Source: Hyperoodon ampullatus
Lineage: Eukaryota; Chordata; Mammalia; Artiodactyla; Ziphiidae
Direction: 5' to 3'
Assembly (NCBI GenBank): GCA_949752795.1
Contig: CATKHW010000058.1
Coordinates: 434,001 to 498,000 of the forward strand
DNA length: 64,000 bases
Below the pieces are notes generated by a model. That model did not search any database. It saw nothing but the letters and a program-made list of their open reading frames with translations, and was not told where the DNA came from. Below are positions 8,693-22,604 of the stretch, one piece after another. Numbering within the stretch: the first letter of the stretch is position 1; each line of letters begins with the position of its first letter. Both the position numbers and the translations under genes were made by a program.

Positions 8693-10431
8693 ATGAAAGG
8701 GAAGAGGGAGAACCAATGAGAGAGTAGCTGTTAGGCATTTGGACGGGCACATATCACTGTAATTTCCCGGCAGGAAGAAGAATTAACCAAAGTCTCAGCC
8801 ACCCACCGGGAATCAGTATAGATCCTGAACCAAAATTTTGGACTTGCGGTCAGCTCACCAAAAACGAGTTGAAAAATGGAGCTCAGGGGCACAGCAATTC
8901 ACAAACTGGCCGAGTAATAAAGGACAACTATCGTCCAAAAATCTGTTGAGGGAAGGCAACGAGGCGGACTTGAAAGCGTGGCAGAATAGCAGGAAACAGA
9001 TTTCAAGAGGTACGTTGGAATCGCCTTTAAAGCACAGGAAGAGGGGCACAACTTCGACAATGATGCACTTGGCCAAAAAGGGCGTATGCGTTTTCCCCTG
9101 AATATATTCAGGAGAAAACGCATACGCCCTTTTTGGCCAAGCAAGCAAGCGGGCAATGCAAATCTGCACTACAAAGAAGTATCACTTCCCACCGGTCAAA
9201 AGGGACATCCACAAAATGTGTAAAAACCAGAAAGGCAAGACAGGCCCTGGAGAACAGGGAGCCTTGTTATGCTGATGGGCGGGATGTAAATTGCCAACTG
9301 CCTCTCTGGAGGAGTGCATTGTGTTCCCTAAAACAAGTAAACAACAGAGCTACAGAGCCAAGGGCACTTCCAGTCTAGGGAATATACCTTGGGAAAACTG
9401 AAAATCAAAAAGACACAGCCACCCCAAAATTTAGGGCTGCACTGCTTACAAGGACCTCAACTTGGGTACACCTTAAATATCCCAGGAAATATAAAAATGG
9501 TTCAAAAAATTGTGGTACTTACGTACGATGGAATATCCCTCAGCCATGAAATCAATGTCATAAGACCAGTAGCAGCAAAATGGGTGGATTCAGGTACGAT
9601 GATTCTAAGTGAAATAAGTCACACAGAAAAAGAAACTTATCATAAGATATCACTTATGAAGATCCTGTAAACATGGCTACACTTGAACTGAGTTAGGAAA
9701 GAGAACAGTGTCTCACATTTAGAAAACACTCTTATGCCTGCTTAAGGGGGAAGGAGAGGTGGGGTGATGCATAAAACCAGAGTTTGATATAAGCACAGGT
9801 ACCGTTCCAAAAACCAACTATGGAATAGACAAGACCTACACCTTCCTCAGTGAAAGGGACTCAAAACCCCATATTTCCCGCAGAGGAATATATCTGACTA
9901 GTAAGAATCTTAAAACCTATGTATTGATATGTCTCCGTAAGGGAATTAAGTGTGTCTAGACTGGGATAAATATGGCAGCGAGAATCAGCTCAAACCCACT
10001 ATAAAAAGGAATTTCAAAAATAAAACAAAAAAACTGGGAAATTCTTTACAATTCCTTCAGGGTCTCTGATGAAACCTGAAATGACCCTATCTACAATGAC
10101 AGCTGGATGTGGCATAAGGCTGGACACTTGGGACTGAGAGGATTGGTGAGATTGGGTGAGCAAATGCAGACCCTTTAAAGCAATAATGCATGGCACACAT
10201 TCCATGGGTCCCAACTCTCCAGGTTGAAGGGAATATTACTACAGATATAACATGTACGGGAATCCTAGAGAACGGACACACTGTGAATACGAAAGGTTTC
10301 TAAAACTCAACGAATAGTCCCTCTCCTGGTGCTCCAGTTTGACTTTCCATCTGCTTTATTATCAACCTCCCAACTTGGAGAGACAGCCCCTTTAACCTCC
10401 TGGTTCGCACAGGTTGCCAATTTGGCAGAGG
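8693..10431 (+). repeat. Satellite monomer M6
   Basis: 1,739 bp. Palindrome 9068-9141 with one mismatch (C at 9096); L1 part 9156-10033. Has GCGTGGCAG as in M1, M2 and M8, a unique GGGAATTAAGTG near 9941, and GCTCCAGTTT near 10331. Confidence 0.95.
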
Positions 10432-12171
10432 ATGAAAGGGAAGAGGGAGAACCAATGAGAGAGTAGCTGTTAGGCATTTGGACGGGCACATATCACTGTA
10501 ATTTCCCGGCAGGAAGAAGAATTAACCAAAGTCTCAGCCACCCACCGGGAATCAGTATAGATCCGGAACCAAAATTTTGGACTTGCGGTCAGCTCACCAA
10601 AAACGAGTTGAAAAATGGAGCTCAGGGGCACAGCAATTCACAAACTGGCCGAGTAATAAAAGACAACTATCGTCCAAAAATCTGTTGAGGGAAGGCAACG
10701 AGGCGGACTTGAAAGCGAGGCAGAATAGCAGGAAACAGATTTCAAGAGGTACGTTGGAATCGCCTTTAAAGCACAGGAAGAGGGGCACAATTTCGACAAC
10801 GATGCACTTGGCCAAAAAGGGCGTATGCGTTTTCTCCTGAATATATTCAGGAGAAAACGCATACGCCCTTTTTGGCCAAGCAAGCAAGCGGGCAAATCAA
10901 ATCTGCACTACAAAGAAGTATCACTTCCCACCGGTCAAAAGGGACATCCACAAAATGTGTAAAAACCAGAAAGGCAAGACAGGCCCTGGAGAACAGGGAG
11001 CCTTGTTATGCTGATGGGCGGGATGTAAATTGCCAACTGCCTCTCTGGAGGAGTGCATTGTGTTCCCTAAAACAAGTAAACAACAGAGCTACAGAGCCAA
11101 GGGCACTTCCAGTCTAGGGAATATACCTGGGAAAAACTGAAAATCAATAAGACAGAGCCACCCCAAAATTTAGGGCTGCACTGCTTACAAGGACCTCAAC
11201 TTGGGTACACCTTAAATATCCCAGGAAATATAAAATTGGTTCAAAAAATTGTGGTACTTACGTACGATGGAATATCCCTCAGCCATGAAATCAATGTCAT
11301 AAGACCAGTAGCAGCAAAATGGGTGGTTTCAGGTACGATGATTTTAAGTGAAATAAGTCACACAGAAAAAGAAACTTATCATAAGTTATCACTTATGAAG
11401 ATCCTGTAAACATGGCTACACTTGAACTGAGTTAGGAAAGAGAACAGTGTCTCACATTTAGAAAACACTCTTATGCCTGCTTAAGGGGGAAGGAGAGGTG
11501 GGGTGATGCATAAAACCAGAGTTTGATATAAGCACAGGTACCGTTCCAAAAACCAACTATGGAATAGACAAGACCTACACCTTCCTCAGTGAAAGGGACT
11601 CAAAACCCCATATTTCCAGGAGAAGAATATATCTGACTAGTAAGAATCTTAAAACCTATGTATTGATATGTCTCCGTAAGGGAATCAAGTGTGTCTAGAC
11701 TGGCACAAACATGGCAGCGAGAATCAGCTCAAACCCACTATAAAAAGGAATTTCAAAAACAAAACAAAAAAAACTGGGAAATTCTTTACAATTCCTTCAG
11801 GGTCTCTGATGAAACCTGAAATGACCCTATCTACAATGACAGCTGGATGTGGCATAAGGCTGGACACTTGGGACTGAGAGGATTGGTGAGATTGGGTGAG
11901 CAAATGCAGACCCTTTAAAGCAATAATGCATGGCACACATTCCATGGGTCCCAACTCTCCAGGTTGAAGGGAATATTACTACAGATATAACATGTACGGG
12001 AATCCTAGAGAACGGACACACTGTGAATACGAAAGGTTTCTAAAACTCAACGAATAGTCCCTCTCCTGGTGCTCCAGTTTGACTTTCCATCTGCTTTATT
12101 ATCAACCTCCCAACTTGGAGAGACAGCCCCTTTAACCTCCTGGTTCGCACAGGTTGCCAATTTGGCAGAGG
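10432..12171 (+). repeat. Satellite monomer M7
   Basis: 1,740 bp, the longest copy, with one extra A in the tail run ending at 11773. Palindrome 10807-10880, perfect; L1 part 10895-11773. Unique changes include ATAAAAGACAAC near 10656, ATTTCGACAACGATG near 10790, GGGCAAATCAAATC near 10890, GGTGGTTTCAGG and TTCCAGGAGAAGAAT near 11616. It carries the M4/M7/M16 middle variant and ATAAGTTATC, shared with M16. Confidence 0.95.
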
Positions 12172-13909
12172 ATGAAAGGGAAGAGGGAGAACCAATGAGA
12201 GAGTAGCTGTTAGGCATTTGGACGGGCACATATCACTGTAATTTCCCGGCAGGAAGAAGAATTAACCAAAGTCTCAGCCACCCACCGGGAATCAGTATAG
12301 ATCCTGAACCAAAATTTTGGACTTGCGGTCAGCTCACCAAAAACGAGTTGAAAAATGGAGCTCAGGGGCACAGCAATTCACAAACTGGCCGAGTAATAAA
12401 GGACAACTATCGTCCAAAAATCTGTTGAGGGAAGGCAACGAGGCGGACTTGAAAGCGTGGCAGAATAGCAGGAAACAGATTTCAAGAGGTACGTTGGAAT
12501 CGCCTTTAAAGCACAGGAAGAGGGGCAAAATTCGACAATGATGCACTTGGCCAAAAAGGGCGTATGCGTTTTCTCCTGAATACATTCAGGAGAAAACGCA
12601 TACACCCTTTTTGGCCAAGCAAGCAAGCGGGCAATGCAAATCTGCACTACAAAGAAGTATCACTTCCCACCGGTCAAAAGGGACATCCACAAAATGTGTA
12701 AAAACCAGAAAGGCAAGACAGGCCCTGGAGAACAGGGAGCCTTGTTATGCTGATGGGCGGGATGTAAATTGCCAACTGCCTCTCTGGAGGAGTGCATTGT
12801 GTTCCCTAAAACAAGTAAACAACAGAGCTACAGAGCCAAGGGCACTTCCAGTCTAGGGAATATACCTTGGGAAAACTGAAAATCAAAAAGACACAGCCAC
12901 CCCAAAATTTAGGGCTGCACTGCTTACAAGGACCTCAACTTGGGTACACCTTAAATATCCCAGGAAATATAAAAATGGTTCAAAAAATTGTGGTACTTAC
13001 GTATGATGGAATATCCCTCAGCCATGAAATCAATGTCATAAGACCAGTAGCAGCAAAATGGGTGGATTCAGGTACGATGATTCTAAGTGAAATAAGTCAC
13101 AGAGAAAAAGAAACTTATCATAAGATATCACTTATGAAGATCCTGTAAACATGGCTACACTTGAACTGAGTTAGGGAAGAAAACAGTGTCTCACATTTAG
13201 AAAACACTCTTATACCTGCTTAAGGGGGAAGGAGAGGTGGGGTGATGCATAAAACCAGAGTTTGATATAAGCACAGGTACCGTTCCAAAAACCAACTATG
13301 GAATAGACAAGACCTACACCTTCCTCAGTGAAAGGGACTCAAAACCCCATATTTCCCGCAGAGGAATATATCTGACTAGTAAGAATCTTAAAACCTATGT
13401 ATTGATATGTCTCCGTAAGGGAATCAAGTGTGTCTAGACTGGGATAAATATGGCAGCGAGAATCAGCTCAAACCCACTATAAAAAGGAATTTCAAAAATA
13501 AAACAAAAAAACTGGGAAATTCTTTACAATTCCTTCAGGGTCTCTGATGAAACCTGAAATGACCCTATCTACAATGACAGCTGGATGTGGCATAAGGCTG
13601 GACACTTGGGACTGAGAGGATTGGTGAGATTGGGTGAGCAAATGCAGACCCTTTAAAGCAATAATGCATGGCACACATTCCATGGGTCCCAACTCTCCAG
13701 GTTGAAGGGAATATTACTACAGATATAACATGTACGGGAATCCTAGAGAACGGACACACTGTGAATACGAAAGGTTTCTAAAACTCAACGAATAGTCCCT
13801 CTCCTGGTGCTCCGGTTTGACTTTCCATCTGCTTTATTATCAACCTCCCAACTTGGAGAGACAGCCCCTTTAACCTCCTGGTTCGCAGAGGTTGCCAATT
13901 TGGCAGAGG
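12172..13909 (+). repeat. Satellite monomer M8
   Basis: 1,738 bp, with the same 1-bp deletion as M2 near 12527. Palindrome 12546-12619 with two mismatches (C at 12583 in the centre; A at 12604); L1 part 12634-13511. Differs from M2 at CCACCGGTC and TTATACCTGC near 13209. Confidence 0.95.
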
Positions 13910-15648
13910 ATGAAAGGGAAGAGGGAGAACCAATGAGAGAGTAGCTGTTAGGCATTTGGACGGGCACATATCACTGTAATTTCCCGGCAGGAAGAAGAAT
14001 TAACCAAAGTCTCAGCCACCCACCGGGAATCAGTATAGATCCGGAACCAAAATTTTGGACTTGCGGTCAGCTCACCAAAAACGAGTTGAAAAATGGAGCT
14101 CAGGGGCACAGCAATTCACAAACTGGCCGAGTAATAAAGGACAACTATCGTCCAAAAATCTGTTGAGGGAAGGCAACGAGGCGGACTTGAAAGCGAGGCA
14201 GAATAGCAGGAAACAGATTTCAAGAGGTACGTTGGAATCGCCTTTAAAGCACAGGAAGAGGGGCACAACTTCGACAATGATGCACTTGGCCAAAAAGGGC
14301 GTATGCGTTTTCTCCTGAATATATTCAGGAGAAAACGCATACGCCCTTTTTGGCCAAGCAAGCAAGCGGGCAATGCAAATCTGCACTACAAAGAAGTATC
14401 ACTTCCCACCGGTCAAAAGGGACATCCACAAAATGTGTAAGAACAAGAAAGGCAAGACAGGCCCTGGAGAACAGGGAGCCTTGTTATGCTGATGGGCGGG
14501 ATGTAAGTTGCCAACTGCCTCTCTGGAGGAGTGCATTGTGTTCCCTAAAACAAGTAAACAACAGAGCTACAGAGCCAAGGGCACTTCCAGTCTAGGGAAT
14601 ATACCTTGGGAAAACTGAAAATCAAAAAGACACAGCCACCCCAAAATTTAGGGCTGCACTGCTTACAAGGACCTCAACTTGGGTACACCTTAAATATCCC
14701 AGGAAATATAAAAATGGTTCAAAAAATTGTGGTACTTACGTACGATGGAATATCCCTCAGCCATGAAATCAATGTCATAAGACCAGTAGCAGCAAAATGG
14801 GTGGATTCAGGTACGATGATTCTAAGTGAAATAAGTCACAGAGAAAAAGAAACTTATCATAAGATATCACTTATGAAGATCCTGTAAACATGGCTACACT
14901 TGAACTGAGTTAGGAAAGAGAACAGTGTCTCACATTTAGAAAACACTCTTATGCCTGCTTAAGGGGGAAGGAGAGGTGGGGTGATGCATAAAACCAGAGT
15001 TTGATATAAGCACAGGTACCGTTCCAAAAACCAACTATGGAATAGACAAGACCTACACCTTCCTCAGTGAAAGGGACTCAAAACCCCATATTTCCCGCAG
15101 AGGAATATATCTGACTAGTAAGAATCTTAAAACCTATGTATTGATATGTCTCCGTAAGGGAATCAAGTGTGTCTAGACTGGGATAAATATGGCAGCGAGA
15201 ATCAGCTCAAACCCACTATAAAAAGGAATTTCAAAAATAAAACAAAAAAACTGGGAAATTCTTTACAATTCCTTCAGGGTCTCTGATGAAACCTGAAATG
15301 ACCCTATCTACAATGACAGCTGGATGTGGCATAAGGCTGGACACTTGGGACTGAGAGGATTGGTGAGATTGGGTGAGCAAATGCAGACCCTTTAAAGCAA
15401 TAATGCATGGCACACATTCCATGGGTCCCAACTCTCCAGGTTGAAGGGAATATTACTACAGATATAACATGTACGGGAATCCTAGAGAACGGACACACTG
15501 TGAATACGAAAGGTTTCTAAAACTCAACGAATAGTCCCTCTCCTGGTGCTCCGGTTTGACTTTCCATCTGCTTTATTATCAACCTCCCAACTTGGAGAGA
15601 CAGCCCCTTTAACCTCCTGGTTCGCACAGGTTGCCAATTTGGCAGAGG
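13910..15648 (+). repeat. Satellite monomer M9
   Basis: 1,739 bp. Palindrome 14285-14358, perfect; L1 part 14373-15250. Near-twin of M3 (CCGGAACC, GTAAGAACAAG, GTAAGTTGCC), but keeps CTCCGTAAGG where M3 has CTCCATAAGG. Confidence 0.95.
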
Positions 15649-17387
15649 ATGAAAGGGAAGAGGGAGAACCAATGAGAGAGTAGCTGTTAGGCATTTGGAC
15701 GGGCACATATCACTGTAATTTCCCGGCAGGAAGAAGAATTAACCAAAGTCTCAGCCACCCACCGGGAATCAGTATAGATCCTGAACCAAAATTTTGGACT
15801 TGCGGTCAGCTCACCAAAAACGAGTTGAAAAATGGAGCTCAGGGGCACAGCAATTCACAAACTGGCCGAGTAATAAAGGACAACTATCGTCCAAAAATCT
15901 GTTGAGGGAAGGCAACGAGGCGGACTTGAAAGCGAGGCAGAATAGCAGGAAACAGATTTCAAGAGGTACGTTGGAATCGCCTTTAAAGCACAGGAAGAGG
16001 GGCACAACTTCGACAATGATGAACTTGGCCAAAAAGGGCGTATGCGTTTTCTCCTGAATATATTCAGGAGAAAACGCATACGCCCTTTTTGGCCAAGCAA
16101 GCAAGCGGGCAATGCAAATCTGCACTACAAAGAAGTATCACTTCCCACCGGTCAAAAGGGACATCCACAAAATGTGTAAAAACCAGAAAGGCAAGACAGG
16201 CCCTGGAGAACAGGGAGCCTTGTTATGCTGATGGGCGGGATGTAAATTGCCAACTGCCTCTCTGGAGGAGTGCATTGTGTTCCCTAAAACAAGTAAACAA
16301 CAGAGCTACAGAGCCAAGGGCACTTCCAGTCTAGGGAATATACCTTGGGAAAACTGAAAATCAAAAAGACACAGCCACCCCAAAATTTAGGGCTGCACTG
16401 CTTACAAGGACCTCAACTTGGGTACACCTTAAATATCCCAGGAAATATAAAAATGGTTCAAAAAATTGTGGTACTTACGTACGATGGAATATCCCTCAGC
16501 CATGAAATCAATGTCATAAGACCAGTAGCAGCAAAATGGGTGGATTCAGGTACGATGATTCTAAGTGAAATAAGTCACACAGAAAAAGAAACTTATCATA
16601 AGATATCACTTATGAAGATCCTGTAAACATGGCTACACTTGAACTGAGTTAGGAAAGAGAACAGTGTCTCACATTTAGAAAACACTCTTATGCCTGCTTA
16701 AGGGGGAAGGAGAGGTGGGGTGATGCATAAAACCAGAGTTTGATATAAGCACAGGTACCGTTCCAAAAACCAACTATGGAATAGACAAGACCTACACCTT
16801 CCTCAGTGAAAGGGACTCAAAACCCCATATTTCCCGCAGAGGAATATATCTGACTAGTAAGAATCTTAAAACCTATGTATTGATATGTCTCCGTAAGGGA
16901 ATCAAGTGTGTCTAGACTGGGATAAATATGGCAGCGAGAATCAGCTCAAACCCACTATAAAAAGGAATTTCAAAAATAAAACAAAAAAACTGGGAAATTC
17001 TTTACAATTCCTTCAGGGTCTCTGATGAAACCTGAAATGACCCTATCTACAATGACAGCTGGATGTGGCATAAGGCTGGACACTTGGGACTGAGAGGATT
17101 GGTGAGATTGGGTGAGCAAATGCAGACCCTTTAAAGCAATAATGCATGGCACACATTCCATGGGTCCCAACTCTCCAGGTTGAAGGGAATATTACTACAG
17201 ATATAACATGTACGGGAATCCTAGAGAACGGACACACTGTGAATACGAAAGGTTTCTAAAACTCAACGAATAGTCCCTCTCCTGGTGCTCCGGTTTGACT
17301 TTCCATCTGCTTTATTATCAACCTCCCAACTTGGAGAGACAGCCCCTTTAACCTCCTGGTTCGCACAGGTTGCCAATTTGGCAGAGG
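15649..17387 (+). repeat. Satellite monomer M10
   Basis: 1,739 bp. Palindrome 16024-16097, perfect; L1 part 16112-16989. Shares GATGAACTTGG before the palindrome with M4 but lacks M4's middle variant, so the M2-M4/M8-M10 similarity ends near here. Confidence 0.95.
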
Positions 17388-19126
17388 ATGAAAGGGAAGA
17401 GGGAGAACCAATGAGAGAGTAGCTGTTAGGCATTTGGACGGGCACATATCACTGTAATTTCCCGGCAGGAAGAAGAATTAACCAAAGTCTCAGCCACCCA
17501 CCGGGAATCAGTATAGATCCTGAACCAAAATTTTGGACTTGCGGTCAGCTCACCAAAAACGAGTTGAAAAATGGAGCTCAGGGGCACAGCAATTCACAAA
17601 CTGGCCGAGTAATAAAGGACAACTATCGTCCAAAAATCTGTTGAGGGAAGGCAACGAGGCGGACTTGAAAGCGAGGCAGAATAGCAGGAAACAGATTTCA
17701 AGAGGTACGTTGGAATCGCCTTTAAAGCACAGGAAGAGGGGCACAACTTCGACAATGATGCACTTGGCCAAAAAGGGCGTATGCGTTTTCTCCTGAATAT
17801 ATTCAGGAGAAAACGCATACGCCCTTTTTGGCCAAGCAAGCAAGCGGGCAATGCAAATCTGCACTACAAAGAAGTATCACTTCCCACCGGTCCAAAGGGA
17901 CATCCACAAAATGTGTAAAAACCAGAAAGGCAAGACAGGCCCTGGAGAACAGGGAGCCTTGTTATGTTGATGGGCGGGATGTAAGTTGCCAACTGCCTCT
18001 CTGGAGGAGTGCATTGTGTTCCCTAAAACAAGTAAACAACAGAGCTACAGAGCCAAGGGCACTTCCAGTCTAGGGAATATACCTTGGGAAAACTGAAAAT
18101 CAAATAGACACAGCCACCCCAAAATTTAGGGCTGCACTGCTTACAAGGACCTCAACTTGGGTACACCTTAAATATCCCAGGAAATATAAAAATGGTTCAA
18201 AAAATTGTGGTACTTACGTACGATGGAATATCCCTCAGCCATGAAATCAATGTCATAAGACCAGTAGCAGCAAAATGGGTGGATTCAGGTACGATGATTC
18301 TAAGTGAAATAAGTCACACAGAAAAAGAAACTTATCATAAGATATCACTTATGAAGATCCTGTAAACATGGCTACACTTGAACTGAGTTAGGAAAGAGAA
18401 CAGTGTCTCACATTTAGAAAACACTCTTATGCCTGCTTAAGGGGGAAGGAGCGGTGGGGTGATGCATAAAACCAGAGTTTGATATAAGCACAGGTACCAT
18501 TCCAAAAACCAACTATGGAATAGACAAGACCTACACCTTCCTCAGTGAAAGGGACTCAAAACCCCATATTTCCCACAGAGGAATATATCTGACTAGTAAG
18601 AATCTTATAACCTATGTATTGATATGTCTCCATAAGGGAATCAAGTGTGTCTAGACTGGGATAAATATGGCAGCGAGAATCAGCTCAAACCCACTATAAA
18701 AAGGAATTTCAAAAATAAAACAAAAAAACTGGGAAATTCTTTACAATTCCTTCAGGGTCTCTGATGAAACCTGAAATGACCCTATCTACAATGACAGCTG
18801 GATGTGGCATAAGGCTGGACACTTGGGACTGAGAGGATTGGTGAGATTGGGTGAGCAAATGCAGACCCTTTAAAGCAATAATGCATGGCACACATTCCAT
18901 GGGTCCCAACTCTCCAGGTTGAAGGGAATATTACTACAGATATAACATGTACGGGAATCCTAGAGAACGGACACACTGTGAATACGAAAGGTTTCTAAAA
19001 CTCAACGAATAGTCCCTCTCCTGGTGCTCCGGTTTGACTTTCCATCTGCTTTATTATCAACCTCCCAACTTGGAGAGACAGCCCCTTTAACCTCCTGGTT
19101 CGCACAGGTTGCCAATTTGGCAGAGG
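17388..19126 (+). repeat. Satellite monomer M11
   Basis: 1,739 bp. Palindrome 17763-17836, perfect; L1 part 17851-18728. Unique GGTCCAAAGGG near 17889 and TCAAATAGAC near 18100, the latter making a stop in the second L1 frame. Its 3' part (GAGCGGTGG, GGTACCATTCC, TTCCCACAGAGG, CTTATAACC, CTCCATAAGG) recurs exactly in M13. Confidence 0.95.
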
Positions 19127-20865
19127 ATGAAAGGGAAGAGGGAGAACCAATGAGAGAGTAGCTGTTAGGCATTTGGACGGGCACATATCACTGTAATTTC
19201 CCGGCAGGAAGAAGAATTAACCAAAGTCTCAGCCACCCACCGGGAATCAGTATAGATCCTGAACCAAAATTTTGGACTTGCGGTCAGCTCACCAAAAACG
19301 AGTTGAAAAATGGAGCTCAGGGGCACAGCAATTCACAAACTGGCCGAGTAATAAAGGACAACTATCGTCCAAAAATCTGTTGAGGGAAGGCAACGAGGCG
19401 GACTTGAAAGCGAGGCAGAATAGCAGGAAACAGATTTCCAAAGGTACGTTGGAATCGCCTTTAAAGCACAGGAAGAGGGGCACAACTTCGACAATGATGC
19501 ACTTGGCCCAAAAGGGCGTATGCGTTTTCTCCTGAATATATTCAGGAGAAAACGCATACGCCCTTTTTGGCCAAGCAAGCAAGCGGGCAATGCAAATCTG
19601 CACTACAAAGAAGTATCACTTCCGACCGGTCAAAAGGGACATCCACAAAATGTGTAAAAACCAGAAAGGCAAGACAGGCCCTGGAGAACAGGGAGCCTTG
19701 TTATGCTGATTCGCGGGATTTAAATTGCCAACTGCCTCTCTGGAGGAGTGCATTGTGTTCCCTAAAACAAGTAAACAACAGAGCTACAGAGCCAAGGGCA
19801 CTTCCAGTCTAGGGAATATACCTTGGGAAAACTGAAAATCAAAAAGACACAGCCACCCCAAAATTTAGGGCTGCACTGCTTACAAGGACCTCAACTTGGG
19901 TACACCTTAAATATCCCAGGAAATATAAAAATGGTTCAAAAAATTGTGGTACTTACGTACGATGGAATATCCCTCAGCCATGAAATCAATGTCATAAGAC
20001 CAGTAGCAGCAAAATGGGTGGATTCAGGTACGATGATTCTAAGTGAAATAAGTCACAGAGAAAAAGAAACTTATCATAAGATATCACTTATGAAGGTCCT
20101 GTAAACATGGCTACACTTGAACTGAGTTAGGAAAGAGAACAGTGTCTCACATTTAGAAAACACTCTTATGCCTGCTTAAGGGGGAAGGAGAGGTGGGGTG
20201 ATGCATAAAACCAGAGTTTGATATAAGCACAGGTACCGTTCCAAAAACCAACTATGGAATAGACAAGACCTACACCTTCCTCAGTGAAAGGGACTCAAAA
20301 CCCCATATTTCCCGCAGAGGAATATATCTGACTAGTAAGAATCTTAAAACCTATGTATTGATATGTCTCCATAAGGGAATCAAGTGTGTCTAGACTGGGA
20401 TAAATATGGCAGCGAGAATCAGCTCAAACCCACTATAAAAAGGAATTTCAAAAATAAAACAAAAAAACTGGGAAATTCTTTACAATTCCTTCAGGGTCTC
20501 TGATGAAACCTGAAATGACCCTATCTACAATGACAGCTGGATGTGGCATAAGGCTGGACACTTGGGACTGAGAGGATTGGTGAGATTGGGTGAGCAAATG
20601 CAGACCCTTTAAAGCAATAATGCATGGCACACATTCCATGGGTCCCAACTCTCCAGGTTGAAGGGAATATTACTACAGATATAACATGTACGGGAATCCT
20701 AGAGAACGGACACACTGTGAATACGAAAGGTTTCTAAAACTCAACGAATAGTCCCTCTCCTGGTGCTCCGGTTTGACTTTCCATCTGCTTTATTATCAAC
20801 CTCCCAACTTGGAGAGACAGCCCCTTTAACCTCCTGGTTCGCACAGGTTGCCAATTTGGCAGAGG
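19127..20865 (+). repeat. Satellite monomer M12
   Basis: 1,739 bp. Palindrome 19502-19575 with one mismatch (C at 19509); L1 part 19590-20467. First copy with TTCC in place of TTCA before the CENP-B-like site (TTCCAAAGG near 19436). Other markers are TTCCGACCGG, CTGATTCGCGGGATT and GAAGGTCCTG. It matches M14 at every marker I compared. Confidence 0.95.
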
Positions 20866-22604
20866 ATGAAAGGGAAGAGGGAGAACCAATGAGAGAGTAG
20901 CTGTTAGGCATTTGGACGGGCACATATCACTGTAATTTCCCGGCAGGAAGAAGAATTAACCAAAGTCTCAGCCACCCACCGGGAATCAGTATAGATCCGG
21001 AACCAAAATTTTGGACTTGCGGTCAGCTCACCAAAAACGAGTTGAAAAATGGAGCTCAGGGGCACAGCAATTCACAAACTGGCCGAGTAATAAAGGACAA
21101 CTATCGTCCAAAAATCTGTTGAGGGAAGGCAACGAGGCGGACTTGAAAGCGAGGCAGAATAGCAGGAAACAGATTTCCAGAGGTACGTTGGAATCACCTT
21201 TAAAGCACAGGAAGAGGGGCACAACTTCGACAATGATGCACTTGGCCAAAAAGGGCGTATGCGTTTTCTCCTGAATATATTCAGGAGAAAACGCATACGC
21301 CCTTTTTGGCCAAGCAAGCAAGCGGGCAATGCATATCTGCACTACAAAGAAGTATCACTTCCCACCGGTCAAAAGGGACATCCACAAAATGTGTAAAAAC
21401 CAGAAAGGCAAGACAGGCCCTGGAGAACAGGGAGCCTTGTTATGCTGATGGGCGGGATGTAAATTGCCAACTGCCTCTCTGGAGGAGTGCATTGTGTTCC
21501 CTAAAACAAGTAAACAACAGAGCTACAGAGCCAAGGGCACTTCCAGTCTAGGGAATATACCTTGGGAAAACTGAAAATCAAAAAGACACAGCCACCCCAA
21601 AATTTAGGGCTGCACTGCTTACAAGGACCTCAACTTGGGTACACCTTAAATATCCCAGGAAATATAAAAATGGTTCAAAAAATTGTGGTACTTACGTACG
21701 ATGGAATATCCCTCAGCCATGAAATCAATGTCATAAGACCAGTAGCAGCAAAATGGGTGGATTCAGGTACGATGATTCTAAGTGAAATAAGTCACACAGA
21801 AAAAGAAACTTATCATAAGATATCACTTATGAAGATCCTGTAAACATGGCTACACTTGAACTGAGTTAGGAAAGAGAACAGTGTCTCACATTTAGAAAAC
21901 ACTCTTATGCCTGCTTAAGGGGGAAGGAGCGGTGGGGTGATGCATAAAACCAGAGTTTGATATAAGCACAGGTACCATTCCAAAAACCAACTATGGAATA
22001 GACAAGACCTACACCTTCCTCAGTGAAAGGGACTCAAAACCCCATATTTCCCACAGAGGAATATATCTGACTAGTAAGAATCTTATAACCTATGTATTGA
22101 TATGTCTCCATAAGGGAATCAAGTGTGTCTAGACTGGGATAAATATGGCAGCGAGAATCAGCTCAAACCCACTATAAAAAGGAATTTCAAAAATAAAACA
22201 AAAAAACTGGGAAATTCTTTACAATTCCTTCAGGGTCTCTGATGAAACCTGAAATGACCCTATCTACAATGACAGCTGGATGTGGCATAAGGCTGGACAC
22301 TTGGGACTGAGAGGATTGGTGAGATTGGGTGAGCAAATGCAGACCCTTTAAAGCAATAATGCATGGCACACATTCCATGGGTCCCAACTCTCCAGGTTGA
22401 AGGGAATATTACTACAGATATAACATGTACGGGAATCCTAGAGAACGGACACACTGTGAATACGAAAGGTTTCTAAAACTCAACGAATAGTCCCTCTCCT
22501 GGTGCTCCGGTTTGACTTTCCATCTGCTTTATTATCAACCTCCCAACTTGGAGAGACAGCCCCTTTAACCTCCTGGTTCGCACAGGTTGCCAATTTGGCA
22601 GAGG
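20866..22604 (+). repeat. Satellite monomer M13
   Basis: 1,739 bp. Palindrome 21241-21314, perfect; L1 part 21329-22206. Its 5' part (CCGGAACC, GGAATCACC, ATGCATATCTG) matches M15, while its 3' part matches M11. This copy is the hinge of the two-monomer duplication. Confidence 0.95.

Larger units (their letters stand above)
1690..16020 (+). repeat. Six-monomer spaced similarity: M2-M4 and M8-M10
   Basis: About 3.9 kb from roughly 1690-5590 resembles 12120-16020 at a constant offset of 10,432 bp. Shared rare variants are the 1-bp deletion near 2093/12527, the palindrome CpG change, GTATGATGG, GTAAGAACAAG, GTAAGTTGCC and GATGAACTTGG. Several private differences (near 2238, 3257, 5331, 12583 and 13212) show it is older than the 18-25 kb duplication. 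Confidence 0.75.
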
